The position numbers and the translations under genes were made by a program. Below, piece after piece: positions 28,024 through 37,700 of a stretch of DNA of 64,000 nucleotides (the first letter of the stretch is position 1; the number at the start of each line of letters is the position of its first letter). Source of the DNA: Gaoshiqia sediminis (GTDB lineage: Bacteria > Bacteroidota > Bacteroidia > Bacteroidales > Prolixibacteraceae); assembly GCF_025907915.1 (NCBI RefSeq), contig NZ_JAPAAF010000002.1, forward strand, positions 248,001-312,000, written 5' to 3'. The notes beneath the pieces were generated by a model. That model was not told the origin of the DNA. It did no database searches and was given only the letters and a program-made list of their open reading frames with translations.

Positions 28024-28061
28024 CTAAAGCTTTCGGTCTTTTGTAGAACGAAAGCTTTAGT
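28023..28061. terminator. Terminator downstream of the MaoC-family gene
   Basis: A perfect 13-bp stem, ACTAAAGCTTTCG (28023-28035) with CGAAAGCTTTAGT (28049-28061), loop of 13. A T6 tract follows on the plus strand; on the minus strand, where the gene ends, the tail is TATATTTG, a weak U-tract that also forms the next promoter box. Confidence 0.75.
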
Positions 28062-28108
28062 TTTTTCGTCTGGTCGCTTTTAAAAAAACAAACAGAAGGT
28101 CGTTTTAT

Positions 28109-28576
28109 TTACTTATTGAAGTGGTACAGGAAGACAATCTGCCCATCGAAGGCGGGTTTTTTGTTGCCTTCAATTTCCATGGAAACCTGTAATTGTACCT
28201 TGCTGATTCCGCGCAGGTTGGTTACCGATTTCAGCCAAACGTGCGTTCTGATTTTGCTGTTTACCAACACCGGCTGGCCAAATTTAAAACTTTCGATTCC
28301 GTAGTTGACCAGCATACTAAAGTTTTCCACCTGTACTACCTGTTCCCACATCAGGGGCAGCAAGGATAATGTCAGGTAACCGTGGGCAATTGTACTTCCG
28401 AAGGCACCTTCCGCTTTCGCACGTTCGGGATCGGTGTGAATCCATTGATAGTCAAGGGTTGCATCGGCGAACTTATTGATTTGCTCCTGGGTAACGGTAT
28501 GGTATTCGGAAACCCCTAATTTTTGGCCAACGTATTTCTCAAAATCTTCGTGGCTTCTTATTAAAAGACGACTCAT
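28109..28576 (-). CDS. MaoC-family (R)-specific enoyl-CoA hydratase-like protein
   Basis: A 155-residue hot-dog fold protein. FADATLDYQWIHTDPERA is the MaoC active-site region with the Asp/His pair, and GSTIAHGYLTLSLLPLM is the second conserved block. Such proteins hydrate short enoyl-CoAs. It follows fabH by 30 bases on the same strand, which hints at fatty-acid metabolism, but the substrate cannot be read. Confidence 0.9.
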   Translation of the reverse strand: MSRLLIRSHEDFEKYVGQKLGVSEYHTVTQEQINKFADATLDYQWIHTDPERAKAEGAFGSTIAHGYLTLSLLPLMWEQVVQVENFSMLVNYGIESFKFGQPVLVNSKIRTHVWLKSVTNLRGISKVQLQVSMEIEGNKKPAFDGQIVFLYHFNK

Positions 28577-28610
28577 GATAATTGATTTGTATAGAAATTT
28601 GTTTGTTCTG

Positions 28611-29606
28611 TTATGAATTGTATGCCCACTTCAGGTATACAGATCCCCAGGTAAATCCGGCGCCAAATGCTGCAAGGATTATGTTGTCTCCTTTTTTGAG
28701 CTGTTTTTCGTAATCGTACAGGCACAGCGGGATCGTGGCTGCCGTGGTATTGCCGTATTTTTCAATGTTGATCATGACCTGATCCGGGCTGATACCCATC
28801 CGCCGGGCAACTGCATCGATGATGCGCATGTTGGCTTGGTGCGGAACCAGCCATGCCAGGTTTTCGGGGGTGATGTCGTGCTTTTTCATAATTTCGACAG
28901 CGACATCGGCCATGCGGGATACGGCATATTTGAATACGGTTTGCCCGTCTTGATGGACAAAATGTTCACGGTTTTGAATGGTTTCGATACTTGCCGGGCG
29001 TTTGGACCCACCGGCTTTCATGTGCAAGTAGTGCCGTCCTTTGCCGTCGGTGTGATTGATGTGGTCGATCACTCCCAAGCCTTCCGATGTAGGTTCAAGC
29101 AACACAGCGGCTGCTCCATCGCCGAAGAGCGGACAGGTTGAGCGGTCGGTATAGTCGGTAATGGCCGACATCATATCGGCACCCACAACAATTATTTTTT
29201 TGTATTTCCCGGTTTCAATAAAGCTGGAGGCGGTGGTCAGGGCAAATACAAAGCCTGAGCAAGCGGCGTTGAGATCAAAACTCCAGGCGTGCGTTAGTCG
29301 GGCCTTTCTGCTGATCACGTTGGCTGTTGCCGGCAGCGGCCGGTCCGGGGTGATGGTGGCGCAGATCAGCAGGTCAATCTCTTCGGGTTTGGTGTTGGTT
29401 TTTTCGAGCAATTGTAAAACTGCTGCCGTTCCCATGTCGGAGGTTGCTTTGCCGCTTTCTTTTAAAATTCTTCGCTCTTTGATTCCGATGCGCTGCATGA
29501 TCCACTCATCGGAAGTTTCAACCATTGTACTAATTTCTTCGTTGGTCAACCTGTATTCAGGTAAAAATGCACCAATACCAGTGATTGCTGCACGAATCTC
29601 TGCCAT
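28611..29606 (-). CDS. fabH: Beta-ketoacyl-ACP synthase III
   Basis: About 331 residues from the ATG at 29606 (an upstream TTG at 29612 is less likely). It starts fatty-acid synthesis by joining acetyl-CoA to malonyl-ACP. The catalytic triad is visible: Cys in [12 protein letters not shown], His in [10 protein letters not shown] and Asn in [25 protein letters not shown] closes the fold. Bacteroidota genomes often hold several FabH paralogues, so the exact acyl specificity is open. Confidence 0.95.
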   Translation of the reverse strand: MAEIRAAITGIGAFLPEYRLTNEEISTMVETSDEWIMQRIGIKERRILKESGKATSDMGTAAVLQLLEKTNTKPEEIDLLICATITPDRPLPATANVISRKARLTHAWSFDLNAACSGFVFALTTASSFIETGKYKKIIVVGADMMSAITDYTDRSTCPLFGDGAAAVLLEPTSEGLGVIDHINHTDGKGRHYLHMKAGGSKRPASIETIQNREHFVHQDGQTVFKYAVSRMADVAVEIMKKHDITPENLAWLVPHQANMRIIDAVARRMGISPDQVMINIEKYGNTTAATIPLCLYDYEKQLKKGDNIILAAFGAGFTWGSVYLKWAYNS

Positions 29607-29800
29607 ATTCAATTATTTAAAATAATAAGTCACGCGCCAAAAATGTAGCGGCGGATGCTTAAAATATCTGTTTAAAAAGTCGTGAAAAAAGAAGTGCGAA
29701 AGATATAAGTAAAAAAGATAAGCACAAAGAAAAAAGTGCAAAAGATGGGTGTAAGGCGTTTTAAAACAATCAATTAAAACGTTCGAAAAATTAATTAAAC

Positions 29801-29836
29801 AAAAAAAATGATCAGAAGAGTTTTTCTTCTGATCAT
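29801..29836 (-). terminator. Terminator of the yceD-rpmF unit
   Basis: ATGATCAGAAG (29808-29818) and CTTCTGATCAT (29826-29836) form a perfect 11-bp stem with a 7-base loop, followed on the minus strand by a run of eight T. Confidence 0.9.
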
Positions 29837-29848
29837 CTTATCAGGGGA

Positions 29849-30034
29849 TTAAACCGTGACGTCTTTTTCAATAGCGAGTTTGCCTCTGTAATAACCACAT
29901 TCAGGGCAAACGGTGTGGTATTTAACAGTGGCTCCGCAGTTGGAACAACTTGCCAATGTTGCAGGAATCGCTTTGTGATGAGATCTTCTTTTATCTCTTC
30001 TTGCTTTTGATGTTTTGTGCTTTGGATGTGCCAT
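29849..30034 (-). CDS. rpmF: 50S ribosomal protein L32
   Basis: A 61-residue L32 starting MAHPKHKTSKARRDKRRSHH, with a zinc-finger-like set of cysteines (CSNCG and CPECG) retained. It follows the YceD gene by 12 bases, the classical arrangement. Confidence 0.97.
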   Translation of the reverse strand: MAHPKHKTSKARRDKRRSHHKAIPATLASCSNCGATVKYHTVCPECGYYRGKLAIEKDVTV

Positions 30035-30046
30035 TTTTAAAAATCT

Positions 30047-30583
30047 TTATTCGTTTTCTAATAATTTTTTCAAATCGTCCCATCGGGAGTCAGAGGGGTG
30101 CTCAACCTTATCGGCCGGACCCGAAAGCTGGTTCAGTTTCTCAAGCATGTCCGGGTTGCAAAGGCTATGGCCGTTTTCGTCGTCCGGATGTACTTGTTTG
30201 ATCGGAATGGAAAGAATGATAAAATCATAAATCAGTTTGCCAACATTTATCTGGTGATCGTTTGGGCTTACCCAAATAACGTCATCCCCTTCCTCGAAAC
30301 TCTCTTCTCCATATTTAATGAAGAGTTGGTTTTCGCTTTTTATGGGTTGATCGTACCAATCCAAGCATCTGTCGCACTGAACTTTAACCGTTCCGCTGAT
30401 ATGAAACCAAAGAACCATGATTGCACTTTGTTTCTCCAGCTCGACTTTAACCAAAACGTTTCCGTCTTCGGCGATACCACCGGCAAAAAAATCAAAGAAC
30501 TTCTTATCGATTTGATACTCAAATTGATGTACGCCTTGCGCCAGTCCTTTGAATGCAATATTGTATTTTGCCAATTCAGCCAT
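30047..30583 (-). CDS. YceD/DUF177-family protein (large-subunit biogenesis)
   Basis: A 178-residue DUF177 protein. VQCDRCLDWYDQPI is the CxxC family hallmark, and the acidic C-terminal region ends in DSRWDDLKKLLENE, the typical YceD tail. Genes of this family almost always precede rpmF and are linked to 23S rRNA maturation. Confidence 0.92.
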   Translation of the reverse strand: MAELAKYNIAFKGLAQGVHQFEYQIDKKFFDFFAGGIAEDGNVLVKVELEKQSAIMVLWFHISGTVKVQCDRCLDWYDQPIKSENQLFIKYGEESFEEGDDVIWVSPNDHQINVGKLIYDFIILSIPIKQVHPDDENGHSLCNPDMLEKLNQLSGPADKVEHPSDSRWDDLKKLLENE

Positions 30584-30602
30584 TGCTGCGAAAAAAGTGT
30601 TG

Positions 30603-30610
30603 CAAAAGTA
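30603..30610 (-). promoter_or_regulatory. Putative -7 box (TACTTTTG) for yceD-rpmF
   Basis: TACTTTTG on the minus strand is 20 bases before the YceD ATG. At the -33 distance the sequence reads TTC, one base off TTG. Confidence 0.5.
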
Positions 30611-30733
30611 TAAAAAATAACTAAACGATGAAAATTTCCCGAACTTTTTAACAGGGAATGTTCCGACTGGTTTTCTGTTGATTCAAATTTCTTGCTGTCA
30701 ATTGGTTATCTTGTTCTGTTTCTGTTGAAAAAA

Positions 30734-31891
30734 TCATGTTTTGGGAAACGTTATTCGAAAGGTGGTACCTTTTCCGGGTTCCGACTGTTTGATAAAGATT
30801 TTACCCTGGTGATAATTCTCGATGATTCGTTTCGCGAGTGAAAGTCCAAGGCCCCAGCCGCGTTTTTTTGTGGTGTATCCGGGTTCGAAAATGGTTTTGT
30901 GGTTCGATTTGGGAATTCCTTTGCCCGTATCGCTAATATCCAGTGCGATGGTGTGGCTGTTTTCGCTGAGACGTAGGGTGATGGTACCTTCATTTTCAAT
31001 AGCATCGACGGCATTTTTGCATAAATTCTCTATTACCCAACTAAATAGTGCCGGGTTGTGCGGGGCAGTGAATGGGATCGTCATGTCAATCTCGGTGATG
31101 AATTTTACCCTTTTTGACGTGCGGCCTTCCAGGTACGAAACAGTTGATAGGATAACTGGTTTCAGATCAGTGCTGATCAGTTCGGGTGCTGAACCGATTT
31201 TAGAGAATCGCTCGGTGATTTTTTCCAAGCGGGTAATATCTTTCTCAAATTCGCGGATTAGGTCCGGCTTGACACCTTGCATTTTCAGCAGTTCAATCCA
31301 CGCCATCAGCGAGGATATAGGCGTTCCCAATTGATGGGCTGTTTCTTTTGACATGCCTACCCAAACCTGGTTTTGCTCGGCCTTTCGCGATGAACTGAAG
31401 GCCAGGTATGACACCATGATAAACAGGGAGATAACCCCGAATTGAGCCAGCGGAAAATATTTCAGGTTTTGCAGGATTTTTGAATCACGGTAATACAAAT
31501 ATTGTGTTTCTGTGTTGGAAACCACAATTTTGATGGGCTCATGTTCGCGGATCATTTTCCGGAGTTTGCGTTCCAATACCTGTTCACGGCGTGTCTCGTG
31601 AAAGTTAATGTTGCTGTAATCAATGATGTTGCGTGCGCTATCAGTCAGGATGATGGGAATATCGGTGTTGCTTTCGATAATGCGCAACAGGAAATCCATG
31701 TCATTGTTGGATCCGTTATCGGGTTGCGCCAACCGGTTTGTTGCTTCGGCCCAAAGGGCAACGCTTTTTCGTTCTTCAACAGATACTTTATTAACCAGCC
31801 AGTTGGTATAGTATAACGATGCTGTGCCAATTAATATGGCAATCAGGAACAGCAGGATTTTCCAACGACGTTTTTTTAAATAAAGTTCCAA
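30734..31891 (-). CDS. Membrane sensor histidine kinase
   Basis: A 385-residue kinase. Two membrane helices (about 11-33 and 148-166) flank a 115-residue periplasmic sensor. The H box SKETAHQLGTPISSL has phosphoacceptor His186; the ATPase part has the N box (ENLCKNAVDAI), G1 (DISDTGKGIP) and G2 (KRGWGLGLSLAKRII). No response regulator is next to it. The receiver-only protein at 14.3 kb is the one free receiver in the window but is 16 kb away. Confidence 0.93.
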   Translation of the reverse strand: MELYLKKRRWKILLFLIAILIGTASLYYTNWLVNKVSVEERKSVALWAEATNRLAQPDNGSNNDMDFLLRIIESNTDIPIILTDSARNIIDYSNINFHETRREQVLERKLRKMIREHEPIKIVVSNTETQYLYYRDSKILQNLKYFPLAQFGVISLFIMVSYLAFSSSRKAEQNQVWVGMSKETAHQLGTPISSLMAWIELLKMQGVKPDLIREFEKDITRLEKITERFSKIGSAPELISTDLKPVILSTVSYLEGRTSKRVKFITEIDMTIPFTAPHNPALFSWVIENLCKNAVDAIENEGTITLRLSENSHTIALDISDTGKGIPKSNHKTIFEPGYTTKKRGWGLGLSLAKRIIENYHQGKIFIKQSEPGKGTTFRITFPKT

Positions 31892-31956
31892 GCTGAATTA
31901 ATTAAATTACTCTTCAAAACGGATGCTCTTGCGGAATAGTATGGTTTTCTCAATAA

Positions 31957-33861
31957 TTAAGATTCAAGGAGATGGAGCGCCATTTGGTAAATTCCTTTCT
32001 GGTCGTAGCCGCATTCCCGGATGAGTTCTTCCTGGGTGCCATGTTCAACGAATCTGTCCGGCACACCCATCCTGACCACATTTGCTGAATATTGATGATC
32101 GGACATAAATTCGACAACAGCCGAGCCAAATCCGCCCTGAATTACGCCATCTTCTACGGTAATGATTTTATTGAAGCGGGCAAATACCTGGTGTAGTAGC
32201 TCTTGGTCGAGTGGTTTTACAAACCGCATATCGTAATGGGCAACCGAATGTCCGTCCTTGATTAAGGCTTTTACAGCGCGGGCGGCGGTAATGCCGGTTG
32301 TGCCGATAGTAAGGATGGCCAGTTCATTTCCATCGGTCAGCACCCTGGCTTTCCCGATCGGGATACTTTCGAATGATTGTTTCCAGCTTACCTGGCAACC
32401 GCACCCCCGTGGGTAGCGAATGGAAAATGGCCCCCGGTTTTCCTGCTGAGCAGTGAACATCATGTTGCGCAGTTCGATTTCGTCCATAGGGGCGGTAACG
32501 ATCATGTTGGGAATATGGCGCATGTAGGCCAGATCAAATACCCCGTGGTGGGTTGATCCGTCGGCGCCAACCAATCCGCCACGGTCGAGGCAAAAAACCA
32601 CTTGCAGATTTTGAATAGCCACATCATGAATGACCTGATCGTAAGATCGTTGCATGAAGGTGGAATAAATGTTGCAAAATGGGATGAGCCCTTGTATGGC
32701 CATTCCTGCAGAAAATGTAACCGCATGTTGTTCGGCGATCCCAACATCGAATGCCCGGTGGGGCATTTTCTCCATCATGATATTCAGCGAACTTCCGGTA
32801 GGCATGGCCGGGGTAACCCCAACGATGCGTTCGTTCATTTCGGCAAGCTCAACCAGTGTATTGCCAAAAACATTCTGGAACTTTGGAGGTTTGTTCATCG
32901 CGCATTCGCAATCGAAGAGCTCACCGGTAACCTTATCAAATTTGCCGGGCGCATGGAACTCAGTCTGGAACAATTCTGCCTGTTTAAATCCCTTTCCTTT
33001 TTTGGTGATTACATGCAGTAATTTTGGTCCGGGAATATCCCGCAGGTCGCGTAATACGTTGGCCAGGTATTTGACGTCGTGGCCGTCAACCGGGCCAAAA
33101 TACCGGATACCCAAACTTTCGAATAGGTTGGATTCTTTGAGCAGGGCACTTTTTAGGGCGCCCTCGGTATTTTGTACCAGACGGCGCGCCCGTGGCCCCA
33201 ATCCGTTCAGCTTGCCAAGGCCGTTCCAGATTTTTCGTTTTAATTTATTGTATGATTTTGATTTTGAAATATTCAACAAGTAATTGCTCACGCCGCCCAC
33301 ATTGGGGTCAATGGCCATATTGTTGTCATTCAGAATGATCAGGACATTGGAGTTGTTAACTGCTGCGTTGTTCAGCCCCTCGAAGGCCATGCCGCCGGTC
33401 ATGGAGCCATCGCCGATTACGGCAACAATTTTTTGATCTCGCTGTTTTTTCAGGTCAGCGGCCACGGCCATCCCCAGCGCTGCTGAAATGGAAGTGCTGG
33501 CATGCCCGACCCCAAACGTATCGTAAATACTTTCACTTGGTTTTGGAAAGCCACTGATTCCGTGGTATTTCCTGTTGGTGTGAAATTGTTCTCTTCTACC
33601 GGTAAGTATTTTATGACCGTATGCCTGATGCCCGACGTCCCAGATCAGCAGATCATAAGGTGTTTTGTACGCATAATGGAGGGCAACTGTCAGTTCGACC
33701 ACCCCCAGACTGGCCCCAAAATGGCCGGGATTACTGGAAACTTCATCGATGATAAACTGCCGCAGTTCATCACAAACAACGGGTAAATCATCCAAATTTA
33801 GCTTTCGAAGATCTGCTGGTTCATTTATCTTTTTAAGCAAGCTTCCTTCAAGTTCTTCCAT
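31957..33861 (-). CDS. dxs: 1-deoxy-D-xylulose-5-phosphate synthase
   Basis: About 634 residues from the ATG at 33861 (the upstream codon at 33882 adds seven residues with no match to the family). A thiamine-diphosphate enzyme that opens the non-mevalonate isoprenoid pathway. [19 protein letters not shown] is the ThDP-binding motif; [21 protein letters not shown] is the transketolase central block; the C-terminal domain carries [15 protein letters not shown]. Confidence 0.96.
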   Translation of the reverse strand: MEELEGSLLKKINEPADLRKLNLDDLPVVCDELRQFIIDEVSSNPGHFGASLGVVELTVALHYAYKTPYDLLIWDVGHQAYGHKILTGRREQFHTNRKYHGISGFPKPSESIYDTFGVGHASTSISAALGMAVAADLKKQRDQKIVAVIGDGSMTGGMAFEGLNNAAVNNSNVLIILNDNNMAIDPNVGGVSNYLLNISKSKSYNKLKRKIWNGLGKLNGLGPRARRLVQNTEGALKSALLKESNLFESLGIRYFGPVDGHDVKYLANVLRDLRDIPGPKLLHVITKKGKGFKQAELFQTEFHAPGKFDKVTGELFDCECAMNKPPKFQNVFGNTLVELAEMNERIVGVTPAMPTGSSLNIMMEKMPHRAFDVGIAEQHAVTFSAGMAIQGLIPFCNIYSTFMQRSYDQVIHDVAIQNLQVVFCLDRGGLVGADGSTHHGVFDLAYMRHIPNMIVTAPMDEIELRNMMFTAQQENRGPFSIRYPRGCGCQVSWKQSFESIPIGKARVLTDGNELAILTIGTTGITAARAVKALIKDGHSVAHYDMRFVKPLDQELLHQVFARFNKIITVEDGVIQGGFGSAVVEFMSDHQYSANVVRMGVPDRFVEHGTQEELIRECGYDQKGIYQMALHLLES

Positions 33862-33879
33862 GTAGCGAAAATTAAACCT

Positions 33880-33909
33880 CAAATATACAATTTCTGAATT
33901 ATCCGGCAG
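33880..33909 (-). promoter_or_regulatory. Putative dxs promoter
   Basis: TATATTTG (33880-33887, minus strand) matches TAnnTTTG, and CTG occupies the -33 position exactly 19 bases upstream (one base off TTG). The box ends 19 bases before the chosen ATG. Confidence 0.5.
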
Positions 33910-33975
33910 CGATTAATTCACTCATCCGTAAGCTTGTCTTTATTTGCCGGGTAAATCAATAAACCCATTGAGCTG

Positions 33976-34758
33976 TTATATTCTGAACATGCGCTGTTTG
34001 CGGTTGTCGAAAGCGGCCAGTTCTTTAAACCCAACCCGGCGCAGCAGGTCAATTCCTGTTTCGTAATGACGTGCAATCTGGGAGGTTTGGTGCGCATCCG
34101 AGGAAATAGTCATGGGAATATGTAGTTGATAGCAGCGTTCGACCAAGGCTGGTGAGGGGGTAAAATCAGCGCACGGGCGGTCAAGTCCTCCGGTATTTAA
34201 TTCGACAACCAGGTTGTTTTCCTGAATGATTTTTAAGGTATCCTCCAGAAGTTGTGTTTGGTCTGACTCGGGGTAAACCCGAAATTTCTTGATAATATCC
34301 AAATGGCCGATAATGTCGAAGAGGCCTGATTTGGCCGCCATTTGAACTAGTTCAAAATACATGTGATACAGTTCGTCGTTAGACCATTTTCCATATAGCG
34401 ATTTGTCGGAGTCAAAATTCCAGTCGCCAATAAAATGGACCGAACCGATTACATAATCCAGCGGCAGGGAATTTATCAGGGATCTAATTTCGTCCTCTCT
34501 GCCTGGGAAATAGTCCATTTCAATCCCATACTTTATTGTAATCTGTCCATTGTATTTTTCCCTGAGGTCAAGAATTTGTTGGGTCATTACCGGAATATCG
34601 ATTTCGGAAATCGCCCAGTTAACTGATTTCAGACAAACATGGTCGCTGAACCCGATTTCTTCCAATCCTTTTTCAATCCCTGCTTTTACCATTTCTTCAT
34701 GCGTATCCTTTCCGTCAGAAAGAATGCTGTGCATGTGGTAATCTATCATCCCTACCAT
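33976..34758 (-). CDS. PHP-domain phosphatase (histidinol-phosphatase HisJ-like)
   Basis: A 260-residue PHP-fold metal hydrolase. The metal ligands are visible: DYHMHSILSDG, GFSDHV, IGSVHFIG, DIIGHLDIIKKF and ISSDAHQ. The layout is closest to HisJ-type histidinol-phosphate phosphatases, but no other histidine gene is in the window, so another sugar-phosphate or nucleotide substrate remains possible. It overlaps nothing; nine bases separate it from the DUF1080 gene. Confidence 0.85.
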   Translation of the reverse strand: MVGMIDYHMHSILSDGKDTHEEMVKAGIEKGLEEIGFSDHVCLKSVNWAISEIDIPVMTQQILDLREKYNGQITIKYGIEMDYFPGREDEIRSLINSLPLDYVIGSVHFIGDWNFDSDKSLYGKWSNDELYHMYFELVQMAAKSGLFDIIGHLDIIKKFRVYPESDQTQLLEDTLKIIQENNLVVELNTGGLDRPCADFTPSPALVERCYQLHIPMTISSDAHQTSQIARHYETGIDLLRRVGFKELAAFDNRKQRMFRI

Positions 34759-34767
34759 GTCCTTCAG

Positions 34768-35475
34768 TTAGATTTCTTTTATTTTGATATTCCTGAATTG
34801 GGTTAACCCGCCATGATCTTGCAGTCCGATATGGCCGGTTTTTGCCATGCCATAGGTTGAGGTGTCTTTCCATTTGCCGGTGTTCTTACGCTGGTGCCAG
34901 TCATCGCTCCAAAGTATGTAATCAACCACCAAGCTACCGTTCAGGAAATGCTGCACATGGTCGCCATCGACAACAATCCGTGTGCTGTTCCATTCATTCA
35001 AGGGTTTAACCTCGGCGTTTTGTGGCGTATGCATGGCGTAGTTGGCGCCAGAGTATTGAGACGGTTCCAGTTTTTCAGGCCATCCTTTGTCGTCAAGAAG
35101 TTGATATTCAGGCCCGGATTCATAAATGGCTTTTACTTTGCCCTCTTGCACGTGGAAAAAGATTCCGCTGTTGCTTTCGGGGGCTATTTTCCATTCCAGG
35201 TACAATTCAAAGTTTTGAAATTGCTTTGTGGTAATAATGTCTCCGCCATGGTCGCTGCCGATGCCCGAGTTGGTCAGGATGCCGTCGATAACTTTCCAGC
35301 CGGTTACTTCTTCGCCTCCGTTAAACAGTTTCCATCCGTTCAGGTCTTTCCCGTTGAACAGCAATTGCCAGCCATCAATGACTTCTTTTTCTGTAAGTTG
35401 GTTGATTGGGTTTGTTTGGGCCTGCCCGCTCAGGAATGGAAAAGCAAATAATGCGATTAATAATATGTTTCTCAT
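34768..35475 (-). CDS. DUF1080 / 3-keto-disaccharide hydrolase-domain secreted protein
   Basis: A 235-residue protein with a signal peptide (cleavage near GQA). The remainder is a concanavalin-like DUF1080 domain: GWQLLFNGKDLNGWKLFNGG, WKIAPESNSGIFFHV, GPEYQLLDDKGWP and GHIGLQDHGGLTQFRNIKIKE are the standard blocks. Some members hydrolyse 3-keto-glycosides; others only bind sugar. Location is probably periplasm or cell surface. Confidence 0.9.
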   Translation of the reverse strand: MRNILLIALFAFPFLSGQAQTNPINQLTEKEVIDGWQLLFNGKDLNGWKLFNGGEEVTGWKVIDGILTNSGIGSDHGGDIITTKQFQNFELYLEWKIAPESNSGIFFHVQEGKVKAIYESGPEYQLLDDKGWPEKLEPSQYSGANYAMHTPQNAEVKPLNEWNSTRIVVDGDHVQHFLNGSLVVDYILWSDDWHQRKNTGKWKDTSTYGMAKTGHIGLQDHGGLTQFRNIKIKEI

Positions 35476-35567
35476 TGGTTTAGCTTTTTCGTGAGCCTAA
35501 ATTTAGTGAAAGGAATTACAAAACGAAATGATTTTGGGTGGCAGGATGAAATTTTGGGAGGAGGGTG

Positions 35568-35595
35568 AAAAAAAAGGCAGCTTCAACAAGCTGCC
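35568..35595 (-). terminator. Terminator of pyrH-frr
   Basis: GGCAGCTT (35576-35583) and AAGCTGCC (35588-35595) form a perfect 8-bp stem with a 4-base loop, followed on the minus strand by a run of eight T. Confidence 0.9.
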
Positions 35596-35649
35596 TCAAA
35601 GCCATGAAAACAATTAAACAATGTTCAGAAAACAGAAAACTAGAAACAA

Positions 35650-36213
35650 TTATATCGTAAAAATCTCTTGATTTTTCAATTCAAGCATCTTGTCAACCTT
35701 TTTGCCGTAATCGTTCGTCATGTTTTGAACTTTTTCCTCGGCATCCTTTTCAAGGTCTTCAGACAAGCCATTCTTCATCATTTTTTTCAATGTATCGTTG
35801 GAATCTTTACGTACCGAACGGATACTTACTTTGGCGTTTTCGCCTTCCTGACTTACTTGCTTTGAAAGCGTTCTGCGCCGTTCTTCAGTCAGGGGGGGCA
35901 CATTTATCCGGATGATTTCTCCGTTGTTTTCCGGGTTGAACCCAAGATTAGCGTTCAGAATTGCCTTTTCAATCGGGTTGATCAATGTTTTCTCCCAAGG
36001 TTGAACCGCAATTGTTCTTGCATCCGGTGTACTGATGTTCGATACTTGGGCTAGTGGTGTCATACTTCCGTAGTAATCTACCATTACACCATCCAACATT
36101 CTGATAGAAGCTTTTCCGGCACGTATATGAACTAATTCTTTCTCCAGGTGCTCAACTGCAGCTTCCATTTTCTCTTTACAAAGATCCAGTATCAGTTCTA
36201 CTTCCTCTTCCAT
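35650..36213 (-). CDS. frr: Ribosome recycling factor
   Basis: A 187-residue RRF that splits post-termination ribosomes with EF-G. LVHIRAGKASIRMLDGVMVDYYG, VQPWEKTLINPIEKAI and RINVPPLTEERRR are diagnostic. It follows pyrH with a 109-base gap that contains its own promoter box. Confidence 0.97.
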   Translation of the reverse strand: MEEEVELILDLCKEKMEAAVEHLEKELVHIRAGKASIRMLDGVMVDYYGSMTPLAQVSNISTPDARTIAVQPWEKTLINPIEKAILNANLGFNPENNGEIIRINVPPLTEERRRTLSKQVSQEGENAKVSIRSVRKDSNDTLKKMMKNGLSEDLEKDAEEKVQNMTNDYGKKVDKMLELKNQEIFTI

Positions 36214-36251
36214 AAAACAATATGGTCAGTTCAATTTTATTGTGTTGTGAG

Positions 36252-36259
36252 CAAAGATA
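36252..36259 (-). promoter_or_regulatory. Putative -7 box (TATCTTTG) for frr
   Basis: TATCTTTG on the minus strand, 38 bases before the frr ATG, matches TAnnTTTG. No TTG at -33. Confidence 0.4.
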
Positions 36260-36322
36260 GAAAAAATTGGAGAATATTAAAATTCATCCATTTTTTTACT
36301 AAAAAAATGCTCTACAAAATGT

Positions 36323-37033
36323 TTAGCGGTGGACTAATGTCCCAATATCTTCGCCTGAGATTACCTTTTTGAGATTGCCTTTGATGTCCATATTGAAAAC
36401 CACGATGGGCAAATTATTTTCTTTGCACATGGTCGTTGCGGTCAGGTCCATTACTTTTAAACCGCGATGGTATATGTCATCAAATGAAATTTTATCGAAC
36501 CGTTTTGCTGAGGGGTCTTTTTCCGGATCGGCTGTATAAATGCCGTCCACGCGGGTGCCTTTTAGCATGACGTCTGCTTCAATTTCGATGCCCCGGAGGG
36601 AAGAACCGGTGTCGGTCGTAAAATACGGATTACCGGTACCTGCCGAGAATATGGCCACTTCACCTTTTTCCAGGGTTTCAATGGCTTTGTCTTTCGAATA
36701 AAATTCCCCGACCGGTTCCATGCGGATGGCCGTAAGTACTTTTGATTTTACCCCAATGGCCGACAGCGCCGAGTTCAGGGCAAGGCTGTTGATCACGGTG
36801 GCCAGCATCCCCATCTGATCGCCTTTGACGCGGTCGAAGCCGTTGGCCGCACCGCTTAGTCCACGGAATATATTGCCACCACCAATAACAATCCCGATTT
36901 GTACGCCCATCTCAGCTATTTCTTTGATCTGCTCAGCGTATTCCTTCAGCCGTTGTTGGTCGATCCCGTATTCCTGATCGCCCATCAGCGATTCGCCGCT
37001 AAGTTTTAGAAGAATGCGTTTATATGCTGTCAT
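36323..37033 (-). CDS. pyrH: Uridylate kinase
   Basis: About 236 residues from the ATG at 37033 (MTAYKRILLKLSGESL); an upstream codon at 37051 adds six residues unlike the family. It phosphorylates UMP to UDP. VIGGGNIFRG, GTGNPYFTTDTGSSLRGIE and LKGTRVDGIYTADPEKDPSA are characteristic of the hexameric bacterial enzyme. The pyrH-frr order is widely conserved. Confidence 0.97.
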   Translation of the reverse strand: MTAYKRILLKLSGESLMGDQEYGIDQQRLKEYAEQIKEIAEMGVQIGIVIGGGNIFRGLSGAANGFDRVKGDQMGMLATVINSLALNSALSAIGVKSKVLTAIRMEPVGEFYSKDKAIETLEKGEVAIFSAGTGNPYFTTDTGSSLRGIEIEADVMLKGTRVDGIYTADPEKDPSAKRFDKISFDDIYHRGLKVMDLTATTMCKENNLPIVVFNMDIKGNLKKVISGEDIGTLVHR

Positions 37034-37048
37034 GTGTTTGATTTTTTG

Positions 37049-37056
37049 CAAAAGTA
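37049..37056 (-). promoter_or_regulatory. Putative -7 box (TACTTTTG) for pyrH
   Basis: TACTTTTG on the minus strand sits 16 bases before the pyrH ATG and equals the box of rplM and yceD. No TTG at -33. Confidence 0.45.
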
Positions 37057-37700
37057 GAAAAATTTCAAAAATGCTTTTCTAGGATCATGGATATGTTCGT
37101 AGAAAGAACTTTCCGGAGGGATATTTCACCTGAAAGATCCGGAAATAAGGAAGCTTAATTTTCTGCGGGGGATCGAATGGACTGATGAGACTAAATGTGG
37201 CGATTAATTTGAATGTTTCCTTTTTATGGATGAATTCAGGATAAGGTTTCAAGTTTTAAAACATAAATGTAACTGTCTCATTTCCCGCTATTCCATTGGC
37301 TTGTGTTTGATATTTTTCGTAATATTGATTAAAGGGTTCGGAAGAATTTGGCCGAGGAGGAGATCGTGCCCTTTCAGAAGATCATCGTTCGGGTTTAGTC
37401 CCCTGTGGGTTGAGGGGCGAAGCTGTATAGCCAACGAATGTTCAGTTTAGTTTTACATTCACTCTTTTCAGGTTTTTGCCAATCGCTCCAAAGGAACTGC
37501 AGATATATGTTTACATTCCTAAATCGGTCAGGCGTGCAGCTCACTTAGCTTTATCTGCTGATTTTTCTATTCAAATGATAACCTCCTCTTTTTACCCTCT
37601 CGTGCATCAGTTACGGCAATTTATGACATCTCCTGTTGGTTGTGACCGTTAATTCCAAAAGCTACTTATCTGACGATTTTCCACTTTAAAAAATATTGGT
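37057..37700. other. Leader region of the exopolysaccharide locus
   Basis: About 640 bases without a credible gene separate pyrH from the first export gene. A short hairpin, CCCC-N10-GGGG near 37400, is the only visible structure. I found no TAnnTTTG box in front of the Wza-like gene and no NusG-like (UpxY) gene, which many Bacteroides capsule loci carry. The promoter may be of another type or lie within this leader. Confidence 0.5.

Noticed and set aside
30734-31891. Partner kinase of the membrane receiver at 14.3 kb
   Set aside because: The genes are 16 kb apart and nothing in the sequence links them.
37226-37450. Small Arg-rich protein before the exopolysaccharide locus
   Set aside because: No start context, no match, and the composition looks random.
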